Shown one piece after another: positions 1 to 9,398 of a stretch of DNA of 64,000 bases. Every line of letters starts with the position of its first letter. Position 1 is the stretch's first letter. The position numbers and the translations under genes were made by a program. Below the pieces are notes generated by a model. That model was not told the origin of the DNA and made no database searches. It was given only the letters and a program-made list of their open reading frames with translations. Source of the stretch: RGIG7111 sp036839975 (GTDB lineage: Bacteria; Bacillota; Clostridia; Peptostreptococcales; Anaerovoracaceae). The stretch spans positions 62,001 through 126,000 of the forward strand of contig DAISVU010000002.1 in the NCBI GenBank assembly GCA_036839975.1, given 5' to 3'.

Positions 1-993
1 GCTTGTACCGGTTATCTTGCCGCCGCCGAAGATGCTGTCCTTGATAGCTCCGAATATACGTATAAAGTTAAACCCGTGGTGATCCCAAAATGTCTTGTCC
101 TCTATCGCAACCATGGCGTTTCTGAGATTTTTGGGTATATTTTTATATTTTGCATTGCTTCTGTTGCCTTCGGCAACAAAAACTTTGTCTATCACCTTAT
201 TATTTGATCCGTAAAGTGTTGACTGCTGCGATATGTGGCTGTATATCTTTGTAGGATCGATGTCGGGAGCCTGTGAAATAACGTAGACCGAATATATGAC
301 CATAGCAACGGCTGCAGCCAGCATGATAAAAAGTATGCTTAACAGTATCTTTTTTTTACGTGACCAGTTTTTTATGCGTTCTGTCAAAGGAGGCCTCGTT
401 TCGATTGCTGCTGCGGATGCTCCTCTTAGTGCAGGGTTGCCTGCTCTCACGTTCTGTCCGCGGTTTCTTCGTGATGCAGTTGGTCGTGGTGCCTTCTGAT
501 GAACTGCTCCTGATGTATGCTTTGCTTTCTGCCCGGCATTAGTGCCTGAATGTGCGACGTACTCCGCCGGATTTGCTTTTCCGGATGTCAAAGCTTTTTT
601 TAGCCTTGAGATTATGCGTGTCTCGTTTTGCGATTCTGGCGGATGCTGTTTCACTGTAGAGTCAACGGGTCGCGACGTGTTTTTTATAGTGCTGTTCTTT
701 TTTGATTCGCCGGAGTTTTGACGGCTTTGTCTGGCGCCTGCAGCTGTATTTGAAGCGGAAGACCTGTATGAGGTCCTTCGGGCTGTAGATCTTGAAGATG
801 TACTGCCCTTTGCGGTTTCGTGTGATCCGTACGGATGCTTTCTGGAAGCGCTCCTCTGTACAGCTGCTGATCGTTTAGCCGCTGTCTTGTTCTGACTGTG
901 TCTGCTGGAACGTGTGCCTGTAGACATCTTCATTTCTCCACCGGAACGTTTACTGTTTCTGTTACCATATCTATGTGTGTTTTTGTCTGCCAA
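1..993 (-). CDS. Class A penicillin-binding protein (PBP1a-type), N-terminal part
   Basis: Bifunctional peptidoglycan glycosyltransferase/transpeptidase of the cell membrane; only the first 331 codons lie in the window and the gene runs off the left edge. The start is a TTG at 991-993, nine bases after GGAGG. Residues 1-215 form a long, Ser/Arg/Lys/Ala-rich hydrophilic tail, about 216-237 form one membrane anchor, and the glycosyltransferase-51 domain begins after it, with the motif EDKTFWDHHG at about 298-307 (Glu298 is the expected catalytic acid) followed by GGGKITGTS just before the edge, where the family has its STITQQ motif. The cytoplasmic tail is unusually long for this family. A minus-strand TATAAT lies at 1045-1050. 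The family assignment rests on the anchor plus the glycosyltransferase motif; the transpeptidase half is not visible. Confidence 0.88.
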   Translation of the reverse strand, partial: MADKNTHRYGNRNSKRSGGEMKMSTGTRSSRHSQNKTAAKRSAAVQRSASRKHPYGSHETAKGSTSSRSTARRTSYRSSASNTAAGARQSRQNSGESKKNSTIKNTSRPVDSTVKQHPPESQNETRIISRLKKALTSGKANPAEYVAHSGTNAGQKAKHTSGAVHQKAPRPTASRRNRGQNVRAGNPALRGASAAAIETRPPLTERIKNWSRKKKILLSILFIMLAAAVAMVIYSVYVISQAPDIDPTKIYSHISQQSTLYGSNNKVIDKVFVAEGNRSNAKYKNIPKNLRNAMVAIEDKTFWDHHGFNFIRIFGAIKDSIFGGGKITGTS

Positions 994-1044
994 AACTTAA
1001 TACCTCCACAATTGCTCTGTGTTATGCTGAATGCATTGCATAAT

Positions 1045-1050
1045 ATTATA
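1045..1050 (-). promoter_or_regulatory. -10 element for the class A PBP gene
   Basis: A perfect TATAAT on the minus strand about 50 bases upstream of the TTG start at 993. No good -35 hexamer at standard spacing was seen. Confidence 0.4.
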
Positions 1051-1191
1051 CCATAAGTGACACTCAAATAAAAATTCGACTTGGATTTTACGTAATCTAC
1101 ACATTTCTGTTTTTACAGGGGCCTGCAGATTCAGAAAAAGTAACTGCCGCCGTGCGACAATGCCGACATGAGCGTGTCTCAATCTTAGTAT

Positions 1192-1220
1192 TTGACATTT
1201 CATAAATGTAAACTTATCAT
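1192..1220 (+). promoter_or_regulatory. Promoter of the M18 aminopeptidase gene
   Basis: TTGACA at 1192-1197, 17-base spacer, TATCAT at 1215-1220. A direct repeat CATAAATGTAA at 1201-1211 and 1219-1229 overlaps the -10. This is the main content of the 316-base gap between the divergent PBP gene and the aminopeptidase gene. Confidence 0.65.
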
Positions 1221-1309
1221 AAATGTAATAATAACGTAAACTGCGACATAAAAATAAAATCAGAAAGGAGAGTATGATCCTCTATGCAAAGTGATCATAC
1301 GGGGAAAAT

Positions 1310-2695
1310 ATGAAAGATATTAATGCCTGGACAGCTTACACAAAAAAACAGGAGAAGGAGATAGAGACGCTTTCGGCAGGGTACAGAAAATTTCTGAATG
1401 ACGGAAAAACTGAACGGGAATGTATAAAACAGATAAAAGCCATGGCTGAAGCTGCAGGATACAGACCGCTCAATGAGTTGGCTGAAGAGGGAAAGAAACT
1501 TAAGAAGAGCGATAAGGTCTATGCTGTATGCATGAATAAGACCGCTGTGCTTTTTAATATAGGAAGCGAGCCGATAACAGACGGCATGAATATACTTGGC
1601 GCACATATCGATTCGCCCAGACTCGATGTGAAACAGAACCCCATATATGAGGATTCCGAGATCGTGTACCTCGACACACATTATTACGGGGGTATAAAGA
1701 AATATCAATGGGTGACAATACCGCTTGCAATCCACGGCGTAGTTGCAAAAAAAGACGGTGAAGTCGTTGAGATAACGATAGGCGAAGATGAAAACGACCC
1801 CGTAGTTTTCGTGTCCGATCTTTTGGTGCATCTCGCTGCTCAGCAGCTCAATAAAAAGGGCGCTGTCGTGATAGAAGGTGAAGCGCTTGATGTTGTGATC
1901 GGCTCTAAGCCGTTGAAGGGTGAAGACAAGGAGGCGGTCAAAGCTAATATATTGAAGATATTAAAGGCGAGATATGACATAGAAGAAGATGATCTGTGGT
2001 CAGCTGAACTTGAGATAGTGCCGGCGGGCAAGGCAAGGGAGGCGGGACTTGACGGCAGCATGATCATGGCATATGGACAGGATGACAGAGTTTGTGCATA
2101 TACATCGCTTGCCGCAATGCTTGATGTTGAAAGTGTTGAACGCACCTCTTGCTGCCTGCTGGTGGATAAAGAGGAGATCGGAAGCGTGGGAGCGACCGGA
2201 ATGCAGTCTAAATTTTTCGAAAATACAGTTGCGGAGATTTTAGCGATAATGGACATTGATGCTTCCGGTGAACTTGCGCTCAGGCGGACATTCGCAAACA
2301 GCAGGATGCTCTCATCAGATGTAAGCGCGGCGTTTGATCCGCTGTATGCTAATAAATTTGAAAAGAGAAATGCCGCGATGATGGGTAAGGGTATGGTTTT
2401 CAATAAATTTACCGGTGCCAGAGGGAAGAGCGGCAGCAACGATGCAAATGCTGAATACCTTGGAGAACTGCGCCTTATACTGAGCGATAAAAAGGTTGTC
2501 TTTCAGTCTGCCGAACTCGGCAAAGTGGACATCGGCGGCGGCGGAACCATAGCGTATATCATGGCGCTTTACGGAATGCAGGTAGTCGACAGCGGCGTCG
2601 CTGTTTTAAACATGCATGCGCCGTATGAGGTGACAAGCAAGGCTGATATTTATGAGACGAAGAGAGGCTACGAAGCATTTTTAAATGCCCGGTAA
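1310..2695 (+). CDS. M18 family aminopeptidase
   Basis: A cytoplasmic metallo-aminopeptidase that removes N-terminal residues from peptides, probably for intracellular peptide turnover. 461 residues, the normal length for family M18 (aspartyl aminopeptidase / aminopeptidase I). Metal-site motifs are in order: HIDSPRLD near residue 98, QDDRV near 257, DKEEIGS near 286 and a C-terminal NMHAPYE near 433, so all expected zinc ligands look present. The ATG follows GGGGAAAAT. It stands alone with its own TTGACA promoter at 1192-1220. Substrate preference cannot be read from sequence. Confidence 0.93.
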   Translation: MKDINAWTAYTKKQEKEIETLSAGYRKFLNDGKTERECIKQIKAMAEAAGYRPLNELAEEGKKLKKSDKVYAVCMNKTAVLFNIGSEPITDGMNILGAHIDSPRLDVKQNPIYEDSEIVYLDTHYYGGIKKYQWVTIPLAIHGVVAKKDGEVVEITIGEDENDPVVFVSDLLVHLAAQQLNKKGAVVIEGEALDVVIGSKPLKGEDKEAVKANILKILKARYDIEEDDLWSAELEIVPAGKAREAGLDGSMIMAYGQDDRVCAYTSLAAMLDVESVERTSCCLLVDKEEIGSVGATGMQSKFFENTVAEILAIMDIDASGELALRRTFANSRMLSSDVSAAFDPLYANKFEKRNAAMMGKGMVFNKFTGARGKSGSNDANAEYLGELRLILSDKKVVFQSAELGKVDIGGGGTIAYIMALYGMQVVDSGVAVLNMHAPYEVTSKADIYETKRGYEAFLNAR

Positions 2696-2709
2696 GCAAT
2701 GCGGTCTGA

Positions 2710-2725
2710 CCGTGCATATGCACGG
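2710..2725. repeat. 16-bp perfect palindrome after the aminopeptidase gene
   Basis: CCGTGCATATGCACGG is a perfect palindrome 15 bases after the stop codon. There is no T-tract, so it is a hairpin or protein site rather than a classical intrinsic terminator. Confidence 0.4.
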
Positions 2726-2808
2726 AATGTTCAACCGGAGATTTGCTTCAGCGCACTGAATAATATACAGAAGAATCGCATATATTATTTTTGTTTATTT
2801 GACAGGGC

Positions 2809-2837
2809 TTGATTAATGTAAAAAAATGTAATATAAT
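2809..2837 (+). promoter_or_regulatory. Promoter of comEC
   Basis: TTGATT at 2809-2814, 17-base spacer, TATAAT at 2832-2837, about 37 bases before the TTG start of comEC. Confidence 0.6.
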
Positions 2838-2873
2838 TCTTGTGAAAAAGGAGCTTATGGAATAGGAGTCGAT

Positions 2874-5192
2874 TTGAGACGACCCGTAGTTTATACAGCT
2901 CTTTTTTATATGTGCATACTTGCAGTGAGCAGCTTGATATTTGATATTAAGCTGTATGACAGCGGCAAAATGTACCGAATTGCCGGACAAACTGCTGCGA
3001 TTAAAGGTGTAGTTGAAAGTATAAGTACAAGATCCGATGATAAATGCTATGCAGTAGTTTCTGTATACAGTCTTGTGTTTTCAGACGACAAATATCACAG
3101 ATCATCAGCAGATGCAGAGAAAAAGGAACTGCTGCTTGATGACAGAGAAAAAACAGTTGTCTGTATCTATGGCAGATCTCCCCGACCATCTATATATAAA
3201 CAAAGCAAAGACATTGATATTAAAAGTGAAAAGTCGGGAAGCAGTACAAACGCTGAAACGGAATGTATCAATGATCCGTTTGAAAACGGAGATGCGGTAG
3301 GGCGTAAAGTAACCTTAAGGGGAGAAATCGAGCTTCCTCGGGAAAGGAGAAATCCCGGAACGTTTGATTACCGAATGTATCTTAAGACAAAAAAGATATA
3401 TACACAAGTTTCAGTAAAACACGACGAAATCGATCTGTCGGATGAGGTGGCGGACAAACCTGCGAATCATATTTCGCGGTTCAGGCATTCATTTATAAAC
3501 AAGATAAGAAGAAGTACAGATGAAGAGACCGCAGGGATAATAAATGCGATGATGTTCGGTGACAAGTCGGATCTTCAGGAAGACATGTATGAAAGGTTTC
3601 AAAAGAACGGGATAGCTCATATACTGGCAGTCAGCGGACTTCATATCGGTTGCATATATGCCTTTTTATGTTTTTTGTGGCGTGGCAGAAAAGGTATTGT
3701 ATTTCTGGCAGCTATGACGCTGTTTTTAATAATATACGCCGCCATGGCCGATTTCGCTCCGTCAGTCGTAAGAGCTTTAATAATGATAGAAATCCATATG
3801 TTGGCAGATTTTTTAAACAGACCGTATGACATGCTTTCCGCCGCATGTCTTACAGCATTTGTGATGCTTGTCGTAAATCCTATGCAGCTTTTTAATACGG
3901 GGTTTCAGATGTCATTTATGGCGGTCGCTGTGCTTTCCATGCTGAGTCCGTTTACAAAGAAAGGTGCGGCGGGGAAGATATCCGTAGTGTTTGCTATACA
4001 GGCTGCTCTTGTGCCGCTTATAGCATATAACTTCAATTATTTTTCATTCGGAGCGTTTCTGGTAAACATCCCGGTCATATTCATGGCAGGCATCATGATC
4101 CCGGCAGGGGTTTTTCTGATGCTGGCAATGGCAGTGAAAAATGCGTTTTACGGTGTGATATCGTTTGCCGGTGTGGCAATTTTTGATACGGGGGGAGCTG
4201 CAGATCACTTCTTATTTGATGCGGGCGGGGCTTTTTTAAAGATGAGTCTTCATGTTGTAAGGATGTTGAATGATATGACATACAGAAACGGATGCAGCTC
4301 ATTTGACGTGACTTCGCCTTCAATAAGCTTTCTTTGGCTGTTTTATATTTTGTTTTTCTTTCTGCTTTCAGAATATGCTGTTATACTGCGACTCAGAAAA
4401 AGGCGCGATATGATTTTTTCAGTTTTAATCGCGGCGCTAGTAATTGCTCTTATTGCGGGAGCAGGCAGCGGAAAATGGGATGCCGACGTTACATTCGTGG
4501 ATGTGGGACAGGGCTCGTGCATGCATATAAAGAGTACGGAAGGAACCAATATTCTCGTAGACGGCGGCGGCAGAAGGGATTTTGATATCGGCAAAAAAGT
4601 ATTAAAGCCTTATCTTCTTAAAAACGGTGTAAAGAAAATCGATGTCGCGTTTGTCACGCACAAGGATATGGACCATTATAAAGGGATAAAAGAACTCAAA
4701 GCGGCGGGGATGGTGGATAAAATCATAACAAACGATGACGTATTTGATCCCGGTACATTGTTGATAAACGAAAGAGACCTTAAAATAACCGCGATCGCAC
4801 CTGTCGTGGATTCAGATGATGAAAATGAATCCTGCCTTGTGCTGCGCATAGATATAAACGGCGTGTCTTTTTTGGCGCCCGGGGATATCGGAAAAGAGAC
4901 GGAAGAAGCAATATGTTCATATTGGAGAGGAAACCGCATAATGGATATCGATGTTATTGCCGTTCCCCATCATGGAAGCCGCTACAGCTCATCAGAGGCT
5001 TTTATAAAAAACACTGCACCTGAAGCGGCGGTAGTGCAGGTTGGAAAAAACAACTACGGACATCCCGCACAGGAAGTCCTTGACCGCTACAAGTCAAACG
5101 GCGCGGTTGTTTTACGCAATGATCTGCAGGGAGCTGTAGGATTCAGAACTGCAAACGGAATGATCGAAAAGATTGATACGATGTTAATTTGA
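2874..5192 (+). CDS. comEC: ComEC/Rec2 DNA-uptake channel protein
   Basis: Inner-membrane channel that passes single-stranded DNA into the cell during natural transformation. 772 residues starting at a TTG after ATAGGAGTCGAT. Order of parts: an N-terminal membrane segment and an OB-like region, the multi-pass Competence domain with AVSGLHIG near residue 250, and a C-terminal metallo-beta-lactamase domain from about 537 (DVTFVDVGQGS) with THKDMDH near 595 and PHHGS near 697. Length and architecture are full for the family. No comEA or comEB is adjacent; holA follows, an arrangement common in Firmicutes. Whether the cell is actually competent cannot be judged here. Confidence 0.95.
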   Translation: MRRPVVYTALFYMCILAVSSLIFDIKLYDSGKMYRIAGQTAAIKGVVESISTRSDDKCYAVVSVYSLVFSDDKYHRSSADAEKKELLLDDREKTVVCIYGRSPRPSIYKQSKDIDIKSEKSGSSTNAETECINDPFENGDAVGRKVTLRGEIELPRERRNPGTFDYRMYLKTKKIYTQVSVKHDEIDLSDEVADKPANHISRFRHSFINKIRRSTDEETAGIINAMMFGDKSDLQEDMYERFQKNGIAHILAVSGLHIGCIYAFLCFLWRGRKGIVFLAAMTLFLIIYAAMADFAPSVVRALIMIEIHMLADFLNRPYDMLSAACLTAFVMLVVNPMQLFNTGFQMSFMAVAVLSMLSPFTKKGAAGKISVVFAIQAALVPLIAYNFNYFSFGAFLVNIPVIFMAGIMIPAGVFLMLAMAVKNAFYGVISFAGVAIFDTGGAADHFLFDAGGAFLKMSLHVVRMLNDMTYRNGCSSFDVTSPSISFLWLFYILFFFLLSEYAVILRLRKRRDMIFSVLIAALVIALIAGAGSGKWDADVTFVDVGQGSCMHIKSTEGTNILVDGGGRRDFDIGKKVLKPYLLKNGVKKIDVAFVTHKDMDHYKGIKELKAAGMVDKIITNDDVFDPGTLLINERDLKITAIAPVVDSDDENESCLVLRIDINGVSFLAPGDIGKETEEAICSYWRGNRIMDIDVIAVPHHGSRYSSSEAFIKNTAPEAAVVQVGKNNYGHPAQEVLDRYKSNGAVVLRNDLQGAVGFRTANGMIEKIDTMLI

Positions 5193-5308
5193 AGTAATAT
5201 GCCTCATATGTACAAAAGTAACGTGTTTATGCTAAAATAAAACACAATAGATAACGGTATGATATTGACGAACAAACTGCAAGATAATTGATATATAATG
5301 AGGACGAA

Positions 5309-6373
5309 ATGGCATATTATAGAAGCGAACCCGGACAGCACGCATTCAGACGCATACAGAAGGATATAAACGGAGGCAGAGACTTTAAAACCGTCATTCT
5401 TTGCGGTGTAGAGCAGTATCTTGTTTCGTGGGCCGCAGACGTATTGGTAAGTGAATATGTTCGTCCGGGCGCAGAAAGCATGGATCTTGCCGTTTTAGAC
5501 GGATTTTATGCCGATATAGACGTAATAAAAGAAAACTGCGAGACGTTCAGCATGTTCTCTAAAAAGAGAGTGCTTAAGATAAACGATCATCCCTTGCTTT
5601 GGAAGAATACGGCGACCGGATTTACAGAAACTTATCTTGATGAGCTGATTGAATGTATAAACGACCTTAATGAGTCGATTCTCCTTATATTCACAGGACA
5701 AAAACCCGATGATGCCGGGGGAAAGAGCCGGCTTTTCAGGGCGGTAGAAGAGGCAGGAGCAGTTTATGATTTTACGCCGCTTGATATGCGTACCTTGAGG
5801 GGCTTTCTGGTCAAAAGACTCAAAAAAAATAATGTCTGCGCGCAACCGTCGGTAATAGACATGATGATACGCGACAGCGGGTATCTCAATAAAGACATGG
5901 ATTACGGACTGTACAACCTTGATAATGATATAAAAAAAATGATAGCACACAGTGACGGTGTGAGGATAACCTCAGACGATGTCGCCACAGCGGTAAGCGA
6001 TAATCTTGAAACCAATGTTTTTGCAATGATAGATGCTGTAAGCAGAAACAGAAAAGACGAAGCATACAGGCTTTTAAACAATCTTTTTGCATCGGGAGCA
6101 AATGTTTTTCCTATACAAAAATTATTAGTGGCACAGCTTGAACTGATGCTTGTCGTCAAGGAGATGCGAAATGAAGGTATGAACGTTTCGGATATGCATA
6201 AATATCTGAAAATGAATGAGTACAGAGTAAAAAAAACCGTGCAGCATTCCGCTCGGGTCTCTGAAGAAAAATTGCGTAAAATTCTTCTAAAAGGATATGA
6301 AATCGAAAGCAATATAAAAACAGGACTCATGTCCGACAGACTGGCTATGGAGTATTTTATAGCCGAGATCTGA
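5309..6373 (+). CDS. holA: DNA polymerase III delta subunit
   Basis: Delta subunit of the clamp-loader complex, which opens the sliding beta clamp at replication forks. About 354 residues. I chose the ATG at 5309 because GAGG lies five bases upstream; an in-frame TTG at 5288 is possible but has no ribosome binding site. Evidence is the HolA-like pattern: an early beta-strand segment (TVILCGVEQYL), the region FTPLDMRTLRGFLVKRLKK in the middle, and a C-terminal helical part with NVFAMIDAVSRNRKDEA and a long terminal helix bundle. Its location directly behind comEC matches many Firmicutes genomes. Confidence 0.9.
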   Translation: MAYYRSEPGQHAFRRIQKDINGGRDFKTVILCGVEQYLVSWAADVLVSEYVRPGAESMDLAVLDGFYADIDVIKENCETFSMFSKKRVLKINDHPLLWKNTATGFTETYLDELIECINDLNESILLIFTGQKPDDAGGKSRLFRAVEEAGAVYDFTPLDMRTLRGFLVKRLKKNNVCAQPSVIDMMIRDSGYLNKDMDYGLYNLDNDIKKMIAHSDGVRITSDDVATAVSDNLETNVFAMIDAVSRNRKDEAYRLLNNLFASGANVFPIQKLLVAQLELMLVVKEMRNEGMNVSDMHKYLKMNEYRVKKTVQHSARVSEEKLRKILLKGYEIESNIKTGLMSDRLAMEYFIAEI

Positions 6374-6445
6374 CTGTTTTGCATAACAGCATAAGTCCTG
6401 TATGTTTTGAAGCAGAGATTTTCTGATACAGATCCCTGCTGAAAA

Positions 6446-7093
6446 CTAAGTCGTGCTGACTGCTTGTGTTTTGAGCCGTGCAAAAGCTTTATTGACTGCC
6501 GGTATGCAAAGAACCACAGTCGTTGCGACCGCTTCTATCCCCAGATATGTGATGTTGTAAAAAAGCGACCAGGTGACTGCATTGAACTTGGGATCCGGGA
6601 TGTAGTCTCCAAAGAACACGATTCCTGATATTACAGCACATATGTATCTGCCCAGGACTCCCGGCAGATAACATTTTATAAGCGGTATCTTTTCCTGATT
6701 TCTGAACACGGCGCCGATGCCCAGTGCTCCGAATGCAAGAGGATAGTCTACCAGAAGCTGGACCGGATGTATAACATAAGGTCCGAGCACAAGCTCCATC
6801 AGCCCCATACACATTCCGGCGATCACGCCGCGTCTGACGCCGAAGAAATATCCGATGAGTACAATCGGTACCATTGCAAACGGCGATACAGATCCGCCCT
6901 GCGGCATGGTGAACAGCTTGATTTGATTGAGTACAACAGCAAGCGCCACCAGCATTGCCGATATAACCAGAATCTTGGTATCTGTCTTTTTTCCTTTTCC
7001 GGAGTAAAGTATGATAGCGAAAAGGACAACTATCAGACCTATGACTGCTGTTCGGCCGCCTGTAGATTCAAAAAAACTTTGTAATGCTGACAT
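6446..7093 (-). CDS. thiT: Energy-coupling factor thiamine transporter S component ThiT
   Basis: Substrate-binding membrane subunit of an ECF transporter that imports thiamine; it needs the shared EcfAA'T module, which is not in the window. 215 residues with about six hydrophobic segments. The segment GGSVSPFAMVPIVL and the later QLLVDYPLAFGALGIG match the thiamine-contacting regions of ThiT. A TPP riboswitch and a good minus-strand promoter lie upstream (7172-7304), so expression should fall when TPP is plentiful. It is divergent from thiN, the kinase that turns imported thiamine into TPP. Confidence 0.93.
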   Translation of the reverse strand: MSALQSFFESTGGRTAVIGLIVVLFAIILYSGKGKKTDTKILVISAMLVALAVVLNQIKLFTMPQGGSVSPFAMVPIVLIGYFFGVRRGVIAGMCMGLMELVLGPYVIHPVQLLVDYPLAFGALGIGAVFRNQEKIPLIKCYLPGVLGRYICAVISGIVFFGDYIPDPKFNAVTWSLFYNITYLGIEAVATTVVLCIPAVNKAFARLKTQAVSTT

Positions 7094-7171
7094 AAAAAAA
7101 CCTCCTCGTATGTCGGGAGGGGATGAGATCGCAGAAAATATATTGAACAGGATATTTTAAGCGATGATTAT

Positions 7172-7255
7172 TTGCTTTCCTACGCCGGTGTTGCCCGGTT
7201 CAGGTTCCGAGGGTCAAACTGCAATGCAGTCAATCTCAGCAAAAGCTCCCCTAGC
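7172..7255 (-). promoter_or_regulatory. TPP riboswitch controlling thiT
   Basis: Read on the minus strand the conserved THI-box elements are present in order: GGGGAGC, CTGAGA, ACCCTCGGAACCTGAACCGG (the class has ACCCTTGGAACCTGATCTGG) and CACCGGCGTAGG. It sits between the promoter at 7276-7304 and thiT. Confidence 0.95.
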
Positions 7256-7275
7256 AATGATTTATTTTCTAATAA

Positions 7276-7304
7276 ATATTACCGCTTTATCAAACTTTAG
7301 TCAA
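7276..7304 (-). promoter_or_regulatory. Promoter of the thiT riboswitch transcript
   Basis: On the minus strand: TTGACT (7299-7304), 17-base spacer, TAATAT (7276-7281), reading directly into the TPP riboswitch. Confidence 0.65.
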
Positions 7305-7395
7305 GAGCAAAGAACAAATTCATTCACGCAATGCGCAATGATAAAATAAGATTGTTTTTTGCCTGTACCGGCTTTGATGTGTTATACTTCTTCCT

Positions 7396-8055
7396 ATGAA
7401 ACAGAACAACTGCTATATAATCCTTCCTCATATCGAAGGAAAGCTTGAAGAAATAATGATGCCTGAGGAGGGCGCATTTATAATATGCGCGGACGGCGGA
7501 TATGAACATTTGAAAAGGCTGGATCTGAAACCGGATATACTTATAGGTGATTTTGATTCACTTCATTCAGCTATACCGGAGGATATTCCCGTCATAAGAC
7601 TTGAAGTGGAAAAGGACGTAAGCGACACTGACAGATGCATTCAGTATGCTGTTTCAGAAGGATACTCAGCGATATTCATAATCGGAGGCATGGGCGGAAG
7701 ATGTGATCATACAGTGGCGAACCTTCAAAACATGGTGCGGTACAGTATGTTCAGCAATGAACTCGGGTATGCGCCGAGGATAATAATGGCGGACAGACAA
7801 AACTATGTATTCGCATTGAAAAACGACAGCGTGCAGCTTCCGAAACTGCCGGGCTACAAGCTTTCGCTTCTTTCGTTTACGGAAAAATGTGAAGGTGTAT
7901 CGGCGAGGGGAACGCATTACAAAATAGAGGATGCCGAACTGACAAATCTTTTTCCGCTGGGTCTCAGCAACGAATTTGAAGAGGATGTTATCGAGATATC
8001 CGTGAAAAAAGGCACGCTTCTTGTAATGCTGACAAAAGACATGGGAGATCACTGA
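7396..8055 (+). CDS. thiN: Thiamine pyrophosphokinase
   Basis: Cytoplasmic enzyme that transfers pyrophosphate from ATP to thiamine to make thiamine diphosphate. 219 residues, normal length. Family motifs: CADGGYEHLKRL and LIGDFDSL in the first 55 residues, GGMGGRCDHTVANLQ near residue 95-110, and a C-terminal beta-rich substrate-binding part. The ATG has no Shine-Dalgarno upstream; instead TATACT sits at 7383-7388, so a leaderless or near-leaderless mRNA is possible. It is divergent from the riboswitch-controlled thiamine importer gene. Confidence 0.93.
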   Translation: MKQNNCYIILPHIEGKLEEIMMPEEGAFIICADGGYEHLKRLDLKPDILIGDFDSLHSAIPEDIPVIRLEVEKDVSDTDRCIQYAVSEGYSAIFIIGGMGGRCDHTVANLQNMVRYSMFSNELGYAPRIIMADRQNYVFALKNDSVQLPKLPGYKLSLLSFTEKCEGVSARGTHYKIEDAELTNLFPLGLSNEFEEDVIEISVKKGTLLVMLTKDMGDH

Positions 8056-8145
8056 ATCAGGGGGGTTTTTAGATAATGATCACACAAGAGATGCAAAATG
8101 TAGTATAATTTACAGGAATGTAATCAAAAATGACAGGAGACAGGG

Positions 8146-9375
8146 ATGCCTTTCAGCGCGAAATTCTGGCTGATTTTCGGAGTAGCCACAATAATATCAC
8201 TAATAGTTACACCAATATCCATAAAACTTGCGCCAAAGCTGGGGATAATGGACATACCTGAAGACAGCAGGCGTGTTCATCAGAAACCGATCCCGCGTTT
8301 TGCCGGGTCTGCCATTTTCCTTGGAGTTGGAGTTGCCGTATTATTAATATTATTGTGTTTTAACGATGATATACAGATATTTGTAACAGTGCATCCTCAA
8401 ATGGCTGCCAAAGCGCTTATAGTTTCCGTATTCATATATATAATGGGACTTGTAGATGATGTCATTTCACTGAAGGCGTGGATTAAACTGATAGTACAGG
8501 CAGCATGCGCGGCCATGCTTTATCTTTTCGGGATCAAAGTACAGATGGAAGGGTTCTTCGGCGGAATTGCAGGCAATCCTGCCGCGGAAGTCATAAGCTT
8601 CATCATAACGGTGATATGGGTCGTTGCAATAACCAACATTATAAATTTGGTAGATGGCGTGGACGGTCTTGCCGCAGGAATAGTAATAATATCGGCATTC
8701 GCGATCTCGTACATAGGATATATTCACGGATACTATCTAGTATGTCTCATGATGCTTGCGGTAGCCGGTGCGAGCATAGGATTTTTGCCATATAATTTTT
8801 ATCCTGCAAAAACATTCATGGGTGATCAGGGATCTCAGTTTCTGGGCTTCTGTCTGGCTGCATTTTCACTCATACAACCTTTGAAAAGCGCGACAGTGTT
8901 TACGCTTCTCATTCCTATACTGACGCTTGGGATACCCATTGTGGACACACTGTTTGCTGTATTCAGACGTGTTATAAACAAAAAGCCGGTGATGGAAGCG
9001 GATAAGGGACATATACATCACAGACTGCTGCGGGCGGGGATCGGACAGAGACGTACGGTGTTGATACTTTATGGTATATCAGCTGTAATGGGAATAGCTT
9101 CCATACTTTATAGCCGCGGTCCGAACCTCTACAGGGAATCCTTTGCTCTGATCGTTATATCGCTTGTATTTGTTTATGTTGTGCTGACGGATATGAATCA
9201 CTGGGCTCCGAAGATTAGAGAAGAAAAGAATGATAACAATGATACGGAGAACTGTAAAGAATTTGATTTGAAGAAAGCCGGAAACTCTGAAAACGATTCA
9301 GATGACAGCACTGCCGGTAATATAATGAAGGCGGCGCGCATGGACACCTTCGATGATATTGATAAAATGCATTAG
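8146..9375 (+). CDS. Undecaprenyl-phosphate sugar-1-phosphate transferase (TagO/WecA/MraY superfamily)
   Basis: Polytopic membrane enzyme that loads a sugar-1-phosphate (typically GlcNAc-1-P) on undecaprenyl phosphate, the first step of wall teichoic acid or other surface glycans. 409 residues with about ten hydrophobic segments. Motifs: LVDDVISL near 105, NIINLVDGVDGLAAG near 164-178, MGDQGSQFLGF near 225 and HIHHRLLRAG near 290, the last typical of the TagO/WecA branch rather than MraY. The C-terminal tail of about 60 residues after the last membrane segment is hydrophilic and acidic. Start follows AGGAGACAGGG; TATAAT is at 8103-8108. It begins an envelope gene run that continues with a D-Asp-ligase-like gene. 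Confidence 0.88.
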   Translation: MPFSAKFWLIFGVATIISLIVTPISIKLAPKLGIMDIPEDSRRVHQKPIPRFAGSAIFLGVGVAVLLILLCFNDDIQIFVTVHPQMAAKALIVSVFIYIMGLVDDVISLKAWIKLIVQAACAAMLYLFGIKVQMEGFFGGIAGNPAAEVISFIITVIWVVAITNIINLVDGVDGLAAGIVIISAFAISYIGYIHGYYLVCLMMLAVAGASIGFLPYNFYPAKTFMGDQGSQFLGFCLAAFSLIQPLKSATVFTLLIPILTLGIPIVDTLFAVFRRVINKKPVMEADKGHIHHRLLRAGIGQRRTVLILYGISAVMGIASILYSRGPNLYRESFALIVISLVFVYVVLTDMNHWAPKIREEKNDNNDTENCKEFDLKKAGNSENDSDDSTAGNIMKAARMDTFDDIDKMH

Positions 9376-9398
9376 GGAAAAGACCAAAAGGAGAGCTT

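Noticed and set aside
1840..2439. A 199-codon minus-strand reading frame inside the aminopeptidase gene
   Set aside because: It is antisense to a well-supported gene, has no ribosome site or recognisable domain, and reflects codon bias of the real gene.
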